A DNA stretch of 64,000 bases from PALSA-612 sp963773055. Its GTDB lineage: Bacteria > Actinomycetota > Thermoleophilia > Gaiellales > Gaiellaceae. The position numbers and the translations under genes were made by a program. Numbering within the stretch: the stretch's first letter is position 1; every line of letters starts with the position of its first letter. Location: the NCBI GenBank assembly GCA_963773055.1, contig CAVYZL010000006.1:1922001-1986000 (forward strand). Direction: 5' to 3'. This document shows, piece after piece, positions 54,256 through 62,768 of this stretch. A model generated the notes under the pieces. It searched no databases and was not told the origin of the DNA. It saw nothing but the letters and a program-made list of their open reading frames with translations.

Positions 54256-54458
54256 CGCTCGACCGCGACGCCTGCATCACCTGCGGTGACGTCGCCGTCC
54301 AGGCGATCGTCATCGAGGTGCGCGGAGACAGCGCCACGGTCGAGGTGGAGGGCCGGCGCGAGCAGGTCGCCGTCGAGCTCGTCGCACCCGTCGCACCCGG
54401 CGAGACGCTGCTCTGCCACGCCGGGATCGCGTTGACGAGGATCGAGGTGGAGGCGTGA
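54252..54458 (+). CDS. Second HypC-like protein with CxxC
   Basis: 68 residues from GTG 54252. It has the HypC barrel (VAPGETLLCHAGIALTRIE), but the N-terminus reads DRDACITCGDVAV, so a CxxC motif replaces the usual Met-Cys start. It is overlapped by hypC and hypD. It may be a specialised HypC/HupF-type chaperone for this hydrogenase class; the metal role of the CITC pair is unknown. Confidence 0.75.
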   Translation: MTLDRDACITCGDVAVQAIVIEVRGDSATVEVEGRREQVAVELVAPVAPGETLLCHAGIALTRIEVEA

Positions 54459-55576
54459 GGTTCGTGGACGAGTTCCGCTCCGCCGAGACCGCTGCGCGGG
54501 TGTCGCGGGAGATCGCGTCGCTCGTCGTACCGGGCGTGCCCGTCCGGATCATGGAGGTCTGCGGAGGTCATACGCACACGATCTACCGCCACGGGCTCGA
54601 GGACCTCGTCCCGGACGAGGTCGAGTTCCTCCACGGCCCGGGCTGCCCCGTCTGCGTGATCCCGATGGGTCGCGTCGACGACGCCATCTTCCTCGCCGAG
54701 CAGCCGGAGGTGATCTTCACGACGTTCGGCGACATGCTGCGGATCCCCGGCAGCCACGGCTCCCTCCTCGAGGCGAAGGCGCGGGGTGCAGACGTGCGCA
54801 TGGTCTACTCGCCACTCGACGCGCTCGAGATCGCGCGGCGGTCGCCCGACCGTCACGTCGTCTTCTTCGCCGTCGGCTTCGAGACGACGGCGCCGGCGAC
54901 GGCCGTGACGATGCTCCGCGCACGGGACGAAGGGGTCGAGAACTTCTCGGCGTTCGTCAACCACGTCACGATCGTCCCGCCGCTTCGGGCGATCCTCGAC
55001 GCGCCGGACTCGAGGATCGACGCGTTCATCGCGCCCGGCCACGTCTCGACGGTGATCGGCACGCGGCCGTACGAGTTCATCCCGGAGGAGTACGGCAAGC
55101 CGGTCGCCGTCGCCGCCTTCGAGCCGGTGGACGTCCTGCACTCGGTGGTCATGGTGCTCCGTCAGCTCCGGGACGGGAGGAACGAGGTCGAGAACCAGTA
55201 CACCCGCGTCGTCCTCCGAGACGGCAACCCCCGGGCGCGCGCGGCGATCGAGGAGACGATGGAGCTCCGCGACACGTTCGAGTGGCGCGGGCTCGGCTGG
55301 ATTCCCTCGAGCGCCCTGCGGCCCCGGCCGGCATTCGCCGCCTGGGACGCCGAGCGGCGCTTCACTCTTCCGGGGGCGCGTGTCGCCGATCCGAAGGCCT
55401 GCCAGTGTGGCGAGGTGCTCGTCGGAGCGATCAAGCCGTGGGAGTGCCGCGTGTTCGGGACCGCCTGCACGCCGGAGCAGCCCATCGGCACGTGCATGGT
55501 CTCGAGCGAGGGCGCGTGCGCCGCGTATTACGCGTACGGGCGCGTGCAGCCTCGGCGCGATCCCGTTTCGGCGTGA
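54455..55576 (+). CDS. hypD: Hydrogenase formation protein HypD
   Basis: 373 residues from GTG 54455. Conserved cysteines lie in MEVCGGHTHTIYRHG, LHGPGCPVCVIP, ACQCGEVLVG and GTCMVSSEGACAAYY, the last set binding the [4Fe-4S] cluster. It assembles CN and CO on iron together with HypC. It overlaps HypC-like and hypE genes by 4 nt each. Confidence 0.96.
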   Translation: MRFVDEFRSAETAARVSREIASLVVPGVPVRIMEVCGGHTHTIYRHGLEDLVPDEVEFLHGPGCPVCVIPMGRVDDAIFLAEQPEVIFTTFGDMLRIPGSHGSLLEAKARGADVRMVYSPLDALEIARRSPDRHVVFFAVGFETTAPATAVTMLRARDEGVENFSAFVNHVTIVPPLRAILDAPDSRIDAFIAPGHVSTVIGTRPYEFIPEEYGKPVAVAAFEPVDVLHSVVMVLRQLRDGRNEVENQYTRVVLRDGNPRARAAIEETMELRDTFEWRGLGWIPSSALRPRPAFAAWDAERRFTLPGARVADPKACQCGEVLVGAIKPWECRVFGTACTPEQPIGTCMVSSEGACAAYYAYGRVQPRRDPVSA

Positions 55577-56610
55577 CTCCGCCGCGGCGCCGCCCGCGCC
55601 TCCGGGACGACGTCGTCACGCTCGCCCACGGGGCGGGAGGGAAGGCGTCGCGCGCGCTGACCGAGGGCTTGTTCCTCGAGGAGCTCGGGAACGACGTGCT
55701 CGAACAGCTCGCGGACGCGGCCGTCGCGATGGCGGGATCCGGCCGGATCGCCCTGACGACGGACTCCTTCGTCGTCACGCCGCTCTTCTTCCCCGGCGGC
55801 GACATCGGTGAGCTCGCCGTGAACGGCACGGTGAACGACCTCGCGATGGTCGGCGCCTGCCCGCTGTACCTCACGGCGGCGTTCGTGATCGAGGAGGGCT
55901 TCCCCGTAGCCGACCTCCGCCGCGTCGCATCGTCGATGGCCGGCGCCGCTCGGCTTGCCGGAGTGCAGATCGTCGCCGGCGACACGAAAGTCGTCGAGCG
56001 AGGGAAGGCCGACGGGGTGTTCGTCTGCACCTCCGGCGTCGGGACGGTGCCATCAGGCCTCGAGCTCGGTCCGGACCGGATTCGCGAAGGAGACAAGGTC
56101 CTCGTCTCCGGCACGATCGGCGATCACGGCATGGCCGTGATGCTGGCGCGCGGCGAGCTCGCGCTCGAGGCGGATATCCGCTCGGACACGGTCGCCGTTC
56201 ACGAGCTCGCAGCGGCGCTCATGAAGCTCGGCGAGGAGCTCCGGTTCCTCCGAGACCCGACGCGCGGCGGCCTCGCGACCACCCTCAACGAGCTCGCCGC
56301 CGCCGCGCAGCTGGCCGTGGTCCTCGACGAGCGCGCGATTCCCGTCCGGCCGGAAGTGACCGGGGCGTGCGAGATCCTCGGCATCGACCCGCTCTACGTC
56401 GCGAACGAGGGAAAGCTCGTCGCGGTCGTCGCGCCCGCAGCCGCCGACGGCGCGCTCGCGGAGCTGACGGCCCATCCGCTCGGCACCGACGCAGCGATCG
56501 TCGGCGAGATCCGCGCAGAGCCGGAGGGCCTCGTGCTGCTCGACACGGCCGTCGGCGGCAGCCGCATCGTCGACATGCTCGTCGGCGACCCGCTCCCGCG
56601 CATCTGTTAG
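55573..56610 (+). CDS. hypE: Carbamoyl-dehydratase HypE
   Basis: 345 residues from GTG 55573. AIR-synthase-like fold: LAHGAGGKASRAL, ALTTDSFVVTPLFFPGGDIG, VAGDTKVVERG and RDPTRGGLATTLNELA. It ends in PRIC, the C-terminal cysteine that receives the carbamoyl group from HypF and is dehydrated to thiocyanate. Last hyp gene; its stop overlaps the stop of a convergent ABC permease. hypB is not found next to it. Confidence 0.96.
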   Translation: MTPPRRRPRLRDDVVTLAHGAGGKASRALTEGLFLEELGNDVLEQLADAAVAMAGSGRIALTTDSFVVTPLFFPGGDIGELAVNGTVNDLAMVGACPLYLTAAFVIEEGFPVADLRRVASSMAGAARLAGVQIVAGDTKVVERGKADGVFVCTSGVGTVPSGLELGPDRIREGDKVLVSGTIGDHGMAVMLARGELALEADIRSDTVAVHELAAALMKLGEELRFLRDPTRGGLATTLNELAAAAQLAVVLDERAIPVRPEVTGACEILGIDPLYVANEGKLVAVVAPAAADGALAELTAHPLGTDAAIVGEIRAEPEGLVLLDTAVGGSRIVDMLVGDPLPRIC

Positions 56611-57338
56611 GCGGTGCGACGTCGCAGCGTTCCAGCCCCGAGCGCGAGCGCTCCGACGATGAAGCCGCAGACGACGAGCACGTCGGCGGCCAGCTCCCAG
56701 CCGTACAACCCCTTCGTGACACGGTCGAGGGCGCCGTACGCGTACGTGAGCGGAAGCGCCCAGGAGATCCAGTAGAGGAGCTGCGCCATCTCCTCGCGGG
56801 GCGCGAGCAACCCGCAGAGCAGCACCTGCGGCATGATCACCGCGGGCATGAACTGGACGGCCTGGAACTCGCTGCGCGCGAACGCGGAGACAAAGAGGCC
56901 GAGTGCCATGCCGAGCACTGCGTTCATCACGGCGAGGCAGATCACGGCCCACGTGGCACCTGCGACGTCGAGGTCGAGCAGCCCGAAGGCGAGCGCGGAG
57001 ACGATCCCCGCCTGGACGACTGCGACGAGCGCGAACGCCGCCGCGTAGCCGAGCAGCAGATCGAGCTTCGAGAGCGGCATCGTCATCAGCCGCTCGAGCG
57101 TGCCGGAGGTCCGCTCACGCAGCACGGTGATCGAGGTGACGACGAACATCGAGATCAGCGGGAAGATGCCGACGAGCGGGCCGCCGACGCGGTCGAACAC
57201 GTGGCCGCCCAGGAAGACGTACTTCAGCAGGGTGATCAGGACGCAGGGAACGAGGACGATCAGCCCGAGGGTGCGCGGATCGTGGCGAAGCTGCCGCAGC
57301 ACCCGCAGCGCCGTCGCGCGGGTGCGCACGATGCTCAT
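56607..57338 (-). CDS. ABC-2 type transporter permease
   Basis: 243 residues, about six helices, from ATG 57338 (MSIVRTRATALR). LRERTSGTLERLMTMPLSK after helix 2 and LYWISWALPLTYAYGALD near the end are typical ABC-2 permease elements (NodJ/YhhJ-like). It overlaps the ATPase gene by 4 nt. Cargo unknown. Confidence 0.88.
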   Translation of the reverse strand: MSIVRTRATALRVLRQLRHDPRTLGLIVLVPCVLITLLKYVFLGGHVFDRVGGPLVGIFPLISMFVVTSITVLRERTSGTLERLMTMPLSKLDLLLGYAAAFALVAVVQAGIVSALAFGLLDLDVAGATWAVICLAVMNAVLGMALGLFVSAFARSEFQAVQFMPAVIMPQVLLCGLLAPREEMAQLLYWISWALPLTYAYGALDRVTKGLYGWELAADVLVVCGFIVGALALGAGTLRRRTA

Positions 57339-58045
57339 GCGCGCTCTTCCGCGAGCCGGAGGAAGGCTTCCTCGAGGTCGTCGGTGCCCGTCCGGCCCCT
57401 GAGCTCGGCCGGTGTCAGCGCGGCGACGAGCACCCCGTCGCGCAGCAGGAGCAGATCGTCGCAGCGCTCCGCCTCGTCCATCACGTGGCTCGAGACGAGG
57501 ATCGTCTTGCCGCCCGCCGCGAGCGTGTGGAACAGCTCCCACAGCTCGCGCCGAAGCAGCGGGTCGAGCCCCACCGTCGGCTCGTCGAGGACGAGCACGT
57601 CGGGCTCCGCGAGCAGGGCGGTGGCGAGCGAGACGCGGGCACGCTGGCCACCGGAGAGCCGGCCGACGAGCCGGTCCTGCTCGCCCCGCAGGTCGACGGT
57701 CTCGACCACCTCGGCGACTCGCCGTGGCGGCGCGCCGAGAATGCGTGCGAAGTACTCGAGGTTCTCACGCACGCTCAGATCGAGGTAGACGGATGGCGCC
57801 TGCGTCACGTAGCCGACCCGGGCACGGAGCCCGGGTGCGCCGGCCTCGTGACCGAGCACGGTGACCGTGCCACTCTCGACGATCTGCACGCCGACGATCG
57901 CGCGGATGAGCGTCGACTTCCCGGCCCCGTTCGGGCCGAGCAGGCCCGTAACGCGACTCTGTTCGATGTCGAGCGAGAGCCCGTCGAACACGAGCGTCCC
58001 GGCTCGCCGGACGCGCAGGTCGCGCACGGCGACCGCCGGCGCCAT
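57335..58045 (-). CDS. ABC transporter ATP-binding protein
   Basis: 236 residues. Walker A GPNGAGKST, Q-loop in YVTQAPSVYLD, signature LSGGQRARVS, Walker B VLVLDEPTVGLDP and H-loop LVSSHVMDEAE are intact. Works with the downstream ABC-2 permease. Its ATG abuts the stop of kbl, so the exporter is transcribed with threonine catabolism genes, possibly by chance. Confidence 0.93.
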   Translation of the reverse strand: MAPAVAVRDLRVRRAGTLVFDGLSLDIEQSRVTGLLGPNGAGKSTLIRAIVGVQIVESGTVTVLGHEAGAPGLRARVGYVTQAPSVYLDLSVRENLEYFARILGAPPRRVAEVVETVDLRGEQDRLVGRLSGGQRARVSLATALLAEPDVLVLDEPTVGLDPLLRRELWELFHTLAAGGKTILVSSHVMDEAERCDDLLLLRDGVLVAALTPAELRGRTGTDDLEEAFLRLAEERA

Positions 58046-59251
58046 CTAGTCGATCAGGCCGAGCTCGCGGCCGACGCGCGCGAACGCGTCGAGCGCACGC
58101 TCGATGTGCGCGTCCTCGAGCGCGGCGGACATCTGCACGCGGATGCGCGCCGCTCCCTCCGGCACGACCGGGAAGCCGAAGCCCGTGACGAACACGCCCT
58201 CATCGAGGAGCAGCTGGCTCATGCGAATGGCGAACGCCGTCTCGCCGACGATGATCGGGATGATCGCCGCGTCGCCGTCGAGGGGCGCATAGCCGAGCTC
58301 CCGCAGCCGCGCTCGGAACGTCTCCGAGCGCGCGCGGAGCGTCGAGACGAGCTCGGGCTCGCGGCGAAGCACGCGCACGGCCTCGAGCGCCGAGCACGCG
58401 ACGGTCGGCGGCAACGCGTTCGAGAAGAGCTGCGGCCGAGAGCGCTGCGCGAGCAGGTCGCACACCTCATCGCTCGCGGCGACAAAACCGCCTGCGGCCC
58501 CACCAAGCGCCTTCCCGAGCGTGCTGGTGATCACGTCGATCTCGCGGAGCAGGCCGAAGTGCTCGGCGACCCCGCGGCCGGTCTCTCCGAGCACCCCGGT
58601 TCCGTGCGAGTCGTCGACGAGCACGACAGCGTCGTGCGCACGCGCGAGCTCGACGATGTCGGGCAGCCGGGCGAGGTCGCCCTCCATCGAGAAGACCCCG
58701 TCCGTGATCACGAGCTTCCGCTGGCCGGCTTCGCAGGACGCGAGCCCTGCCGCGAGCTCGTCCATCGACGAGTGGCTGTAGATGACCTTCCGCGCCGGGC
58801 GTGACAGCCTGATGGCGTCGATGATCGACGCGTGGTTGAGCTTGTCCGAGAGGATCACGGTCGACTCGTCGACGAGCGTCGGGATCGCCGCCTCGTTCGC
58901 GTTCCAGCACGAGACATACGTCAATGCCGCCTCCGTCCCGACGAAGTCGGCGAGCTCCCGCTCGAGCTCGAGGTGCGGCTCGAACGTCCCGCAGATGAAC
59001 CGGACGGAGCCGGTGCCCGCACCGTAGCGGCGGAGGCCGTCGATCCCCGCCTCGATCACCTCCGGTCGCGCGGCGAGCCCGAGGTAGTTGTTCGACGAGA
59101 GGACGATTACCTCGCCGCGCCCGGCCATCTCGACAACGGCGCCCTGCGGCGACTCGAGCGTGTTGAACCGCTTGTACGTCCCCGCCTTGCGCAGCGCGTC
59201 GAGCTCGCCGGCGACCGTGCGGTCGAGCTCGTTGCCGGCGGCGGTCGTCAC
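58046..59251 (-). CDS. kbl: Glycine C-acetyltransferase (2-amino-3-ketobutyrate CoA ligase)
   Basis: 401 residues from GTG 59251. PLP-dependent alpha-oxoamine synthase: SSNNYLGLAARPEV, SDKLNHASIIDAIRLS, VLVDDSHGTGVLGETGRG, and the PLP-lysine in ITSTLGKALGGAAGGF. With the overlapping tdh gene this supports Kbl, which splits 2-amino-3-ketobutyrate into glycine and acetyl-CoA, rather than a biotin-synthesis BioF. Cytoplasmic. Confidence 0.9.
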   Translation of the reverse strand: MTTAAGNELDRTVAGELDALRKAGTYKRFNTLESPQGAVVEMAGRGEVIVLSSNNYLGLAARPEVIEAGIDGLRRYGAGTGSVRFICGTFEPHLELERELADFVGTEAALTYVSCWNANEAAIPTLVDESTVILSDKLNHASIIDAIRLSRPARKVIYSHSSMDELAAGLASCEAGQRKLVITDGVFSMEGDLARLPDIVELARAHDAVVLVDDSHGTGVLGETGRGVAEHFGLLREIDVITSTLGKALGGAAGGFVAASDEVCDLLAQRSRPQLFSNALPPTVACSALEAVRVLRREPELVSTLRARSETFRARLRELGYAPLDGDAAIIPIIVGETAFAIRMSQLLLDEGVFVTGFGFPVVPEGAARIRVQMSAALEDAHIERALDAFARVGRELGLID

Positions 59252-60333
59252 CCCGACACCTCGGCCACCGCCGCCTCCGCGCCCGCCGGTGCGGGCCGGC
59301 CGCCGGGGTAGACGACGATCTTGCACGCCTCACCCGCCTCGAGCTTCGCGAACACCTGCTCCCAGTCCCCGAGTGAGTACTCGTGGGTGATCAGCGGCCG
59401 CAGGTCGACGGCGCCGCTCTCGAGCAGCCAGCGGGTGCGGTACCACGTTGCGAAGATCCGGCGTCCCGACACGGCCTGCACGGTCAGGTTCTTGAAGATC
59501 GCCGCCGCAACGTCGACCTCGACGCGGCGCGACGGGATGCCGAAGAGGATGATCCGGCCGCCGTAGCGCGCGACTGTGACCGCATCGGCGATCGCCACCG
59601 GGGAGCCCGACATCTCGAAGACGACGTCCACGCCGTGTCCTCGCGTCTGCTCCGAGTACCAGCCTGCGACGTCGGCCACCTGCGAGACGTCAACCGTCGC
59701 ATCGGCGCCCATCGTTCGCGCCAGCCCGAGCCGAAACGGATGGAGATCGGAGGCGAGGATGAGCGCCGCGCCCGACGCCCGAGCGATGGCGACTGTGAAC
59801 AGGCCAACGGGCCCGCAGCCGAGCACGGCAACCGTACGACCCGAGAGATCCTGCTCGCTCGTCGCGAAGACGGCGTTCCCGAAAGGCTCCTGGAGCGTCG
59901 CGATCTCCGGCGGCAGCTTCGTGCGATCGGTCTTCCAGATCACGCCCTCGGGAACCGCGACGTAGCGTGCGAAGGCGCCGTCCCGGTCGACGCCGAGAAT
60001 GCTCGTGCGCTCGCACATGTGGGCATTCCCCGTGCGGCAGGCGACGCAAGCGCCGCAGGTGATGTGGCTCTCCGCCGACACGAAGTCATCCACCGAGACA
60101 TGTCGGACGTCCGAGCCGACCTCGACCACGGTTCCCGCGAACTCGTGGCCCAGCGTCACCGGCGGCTCGATTCGGCCGGCCGCCCATCCGTCCCAGAGGT
60201 GAATGTGGAGGTCGGTTCCGCAGACGCTCGCCGCCTCCACCTCGACGATCACGTCCGTGGCCGATGGACGCGGGTCCGCGACCTCCTCGAGCGAGAGGCC
60301 GATCCCCGGCGCGACCTTACGCAGCGCCTGCAT
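59248..60333 (-). CDS. tdh: L-threonine 3-dehydrogenase
   Basis: 361 residues from ATG 60333 (MQALRKVAPG). Medium-chain zinc dehydrogenase: catalytic zinc site VCGTDLHIHLWDGWA and LGHEFAGTVVEVG, structural zinc ITCGACVACRTGNAHMC, and NAD loop VLGCGPVGLFTVAIARASGA. It oxidises threonine to 2-amino-3-ketobutyrate, the substrate of Kbl encoded by the overlapping gene. The product glycine could feed C1-folate metabolism alongside formate-THF ligase. Confidence 0.92.
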   Translation of the reverse strand: MQALRKVAPGIGLSLEEVADPRPSATDVIVEVEAASVCGTDLHIHLWDGWAAGRIEPPVTLGHEFAGTVVEVGSDVRHVSVDDFVSAESHITCGACVACRTGNAHMCERTSILGVDRDGAFARYVAVPEGVIWKTDRTKLPPEIATLQEPFGNAVFATSEQDLSGRTVAVLGCGPVGLFTVAIARASGAALILASDLHPFRLGLARTMGADATVDVSQVADVAGWYSEQTRGHGVDVVFEMSGSPVAIADAVTVARYGGRIILFGIPSRRVEVDVAAAIFKNLTVQAVSGRRIFATWYRTRWLLESGAVDLRPLITHEYSLGDWEQVFAKLEAGEACKIVVYPGGRPAPAGAEAAVAEVSG

Positions 60334-60440
60334 GGCCGAATCCTCGCACGTTCCGTAGTTCTCCCGTAGCACGAATACGCATGCCGCCGGATGCCCGCAG
60401 AGCTCCGCCGAGCGATCCTCTGGCTGGAAAGGAGGGTCTC

Positions 60441-60872
60441 ATGACCACGCTGGTCAAATGGACGCCCTTCCGTGAGTTCGACCTGATGGAGCGGCGCATG
60501 CGCCGCGTGCTCGAAGACGTCGGGATCGGGCCGATCGCGATGCCTGCTGCAGACGTCTACGAGACGCCGGAGGCATTCGTCGTCGAGCTCGAAGTCCCGG
60601 GCTTCGACGAGCCTCAGCTCGGGCTCGAGGTGACGGACCACACGCTCACCATCACCGGCGACGCAACCGCCGAGAAGGAGGAGCAGGACAAGATGTTCAT
60701 CCTCCACGAGCGGCTCGCGCACGCGTTCGAACGGCGGTTCCAGCTGCCCCAGGACGTCGACACGCAGAAGATCGTGGCGACGTTCGACAGCGGAGTGCTG
60801 GAGGTTCACGTGCCGAAGAGCGAGAAGTCGGCCCCGCGGAAGGTGCAGATCGAGATCCCGACAGAGACCTAG
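60441..60872 (+). CDS. Hsp20/alpha-crystallin small heat-shock protein
   Basis: 143 residues from ATG 60441 with a GGAGGG ribosome site. The alpha-crystallin domain spans about residues 38-135 with DVYETPEAFVVELEVPGF and ATFDSGVLEVHVPK; the C-terminal QIEIP provides an IxI-like anchor. An ATP-independent holdase against aggregation. It is divergent from tdh and ends at a strong terminator. Confidence 0.92.
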   Translation: MTTLVKWTPFREFDLMERRMRRVLEDVGIGPIAMPAADVYETPEAFVVELEVPGFDEPQLGLEVTDHTLTITGDATAEKEEQDKMFILHERLAHAFERRFQLPQDVDTQKIVATFDSGVLEVHVPKSEKSAPRKVQIEIPTET

Positions 60873-60895
60873 ACCACTCTGTCTCCTGGATCCCG

Positions 60896-60921
60896 CGAGC
60901 GAGGCCGCAAGGCCTCGCTCG
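60896..60921. terminator. Bidirectional terminator hairpin with GCAA tetraloop
   Basis: A perfect 11-bp stem (CGAGCGAGGCC at 60896-60906, complement at 60911-60921) closed by a GCAA (GNRA) tetraloop. It sits between the convergent ends of hsp20 (60872) and the P-type ATPase (60931), so it can serve both. Confidence 0.8.
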
Positions 60922-60930
60922 ACGATGGGC

Positions 60931-62766
60931 TCAGGCGCGCAGGGCGCGCAGGGCGTTCAGGATCACGGCGACATCGATCGCCTCCTGAAGCAGAGCGCCG
61001 ACGACCGGCACGATCAGGCCGAAGGCGGCGAACACCATCGCGGTCAGGCTCAAACCCATTCCGAAGCGCACGCTCTGGTGGGCGATGAAGAGAGACCTCC
61101 GGCCGATGCGGACCGCGTCGGCGACACGGTCGACGCGGTCGACCACGATCACTGCATCGGCGGTTTCCGATGCCGCGGTCGCGCCGGCGGCGCCCATCGC
61201 GATGCCGACGTCGGCGAGCGCGAGTGCGGGCGCGTCGTTGACGCCGTCCCCGACCATGACGACCGGACGGAGCTCCGGGTTCTGCTGCATCGCGCGCACG
61301 ACCTCGAGCTTCTCCTCGGGGCCGTGCTCCGCGTACACCTTGTCGACGCCCAGCTGACGGCCGACCTCATCGGCCACGGCGGTGCGGTCGCCGGTGACGA
61401 TCGCCACGTGACGGATGCCCGCCTCGCGAAGCGAGGCGATCAGCTGAGGGGCGTCGTCCCGGGCATGGTCGGCCATCACGATCCCTCCCGCGAGACGCCC
61501 GTCGATGCCGACGAGGATCTTCGCCCGTCCTGATCCGACCGCCTCGTCGAGCGTCCGAGCCGCTACGTGAGGGTCGCCGTCGTACCCGCGTTCGGCGAGC
61601 CAGGCGGCGCTGCCGACGGCGACGCGCCGGCCGTCAACTGTCCCTTCGATGCCTTGGCCGAGCCGTTCCTCAACCGCGTCGGGAAAGCTCAGCGCGGCGC
61701 CGCGCCGCTCGGCGTCGTGCACGAGCGCCTCGGCAAGCGCGTGGACGGACAGCTGGTCGAGCGACGCCGCCAGCCGGAGCAGCTCACCCGGGTCGATGCC
61801 GTCGTATGGGACGACCCGTTCGACTTCCGCCGTGCCGAGCGTCAGCGTGCCCGTCTTGTCGAGGAGCGCCGTGCGCACCTCGCCAAGACGCTCGATCACT
61901 CCGGCGCCCTTCACGATCACGCCGGCCCGAGCCGCCCGGGACACCCCCGAGAGCAGCGCGATCGGCGCCGCGAGGATCAACGGGCAGGGCGTGGCGACGA
62001 CGAACACTGCGAGCGCGCGGATCGGATCGCCGGAGAACGCCCAGGCCAGCGCCGCAACGCCGGCCGTCAGGGGGAGGAAGAAGATCGCGTAGCGGTCGGC
62101 GAGCCGGACGAACGGCGCGCGCTGGGACTCGGCATCGCGTACGAGACGGACGAGGGCGGCATAGGCGCTCTCCGCCGCGGGGCGAAGTGCGCGAACTTCG
62201 AAGACGTCGCCCGCGTTCGTCGTTCCGCTGAGCAGCGCGCCGCCGGCCTGATACGTGGCCGGAAGCGGCTCGCCCGTGAGCGAGGACTCGTCGACCACGG
62301 CGTCCCCGCTCACGACGATTCCGTCGATAGGGATCACCTCGCCTGCGCGCACGACCACGACGTCGCCGACACCCACCTCGTCGATGGCGACCTCCGAGAT
62401 CGCGTCGCCACGCCGCACATGCGCGATCCGCGGCATGCGCTCGACGAGCTTCGTCAGCTCCCGCCGCGCCCGCCGGCCCGCAACCTCCTCGAGTGCGTTC
62501 CCGCCCGCGAGCATCAGCGCGACCACCGCTCCGGCGAGGTACTGGCCAAGCGCGAGCGCTCCGGCCATGGACACGAGCGCGATTGCGTCCACTCCGACGT
62601 CGCCGTGGAGGAGAGATCTCGCGACCGACCATGTGAGCGGAATGAGCATCACGCCGACCGTCACCGCCCACGCGGCGTTCCCGCCCGACGGATAACCCGC
62701 AAGGTGGAGCGCGCCACCCGCCAAGACGCCCATCAATGCTCCGAGGGCGAGAGCGCGCCGGCCCAT
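60931..62766 (-). CDS. Heavy-metal P1B-type ATPase with TPC motif
   Basis: 611 residues from ATG 62766, without an N-terminal metal-binding domain. Phosphorylation loop LLDKTGTLTLGTAEVE, TGE loop DESSLTGEPLP, and hinge VVMVGDGVNDAPALALADVG. The membrane metal site reads VVATPCPLILAAP, so it is TPC where Cu/Zn pumps have CPC. The usual HP dipeptide of the nucleotide domain reads HA (LSVHALAEAL). In the P1B classification TPC marks a group with poorly defined metal. It starts 2 nt after the stop of the upstream acyl-CoA synthetase gene. Confidence 0.9.
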   Translation of the reverse strand: MGRRALALGALMGVLAGGALHLAGYPSGGNAAWAVTVGVMLIPLTWSVARSLLHGDVGVDAIALVSMAGALALGQYLAGAVVALMLAGGNALEEVAGRRARRELTKLVERMPRIAHVRRGDAISEVAIDEVGVGDVVVVRAGEVIPIDGIVVSGDAVVDESSLTGEPLPATYQAGGALLSGTTNAGDVFEVRALRPAAESAYAALVRLVRDAESQRAPFVRLADRYAIFFLPLTAGVAALAWAFSGDPIRALAVFVVATPCPLILAAPIALLSGVSRAARAGVIVKGAGVIERLGEVRTALLDKTGTLTLGTAEVERVVPYDGIDPGELLRLAASLDQLSVHALAEALVHDAERRGAALSFPDAVEERLGQGIEGTVDGRRVAVGSAAWLAERGYDGDPHVAARTLDEAVGSGRAKILVGIDGRLAGGIVMADHARDDAPQLIASLREAGIRHVAIVTGDRTAVADEVGRQLGVDKVYAEHGPEEKLEVVRAMQQNPELRPVVMVGDGVNDAPALALADVGIAMGAAGATAASETADAVIVVDRVDRVADAVRIGRRSLFIAHQSVRFGMGLSLTAMVFAAFGLIVPVVGALLQEAIDVAVILNALRALRA

Positions 62767-62768
62767 CG

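Noticed and set aside
58046..59251. Alpha-oxoamine synthase as BioF, because birA is in the window
   Set aside because: The gene overlaps tdh, and no other biotin-synthesis gene is near, so Kbl is the better call.
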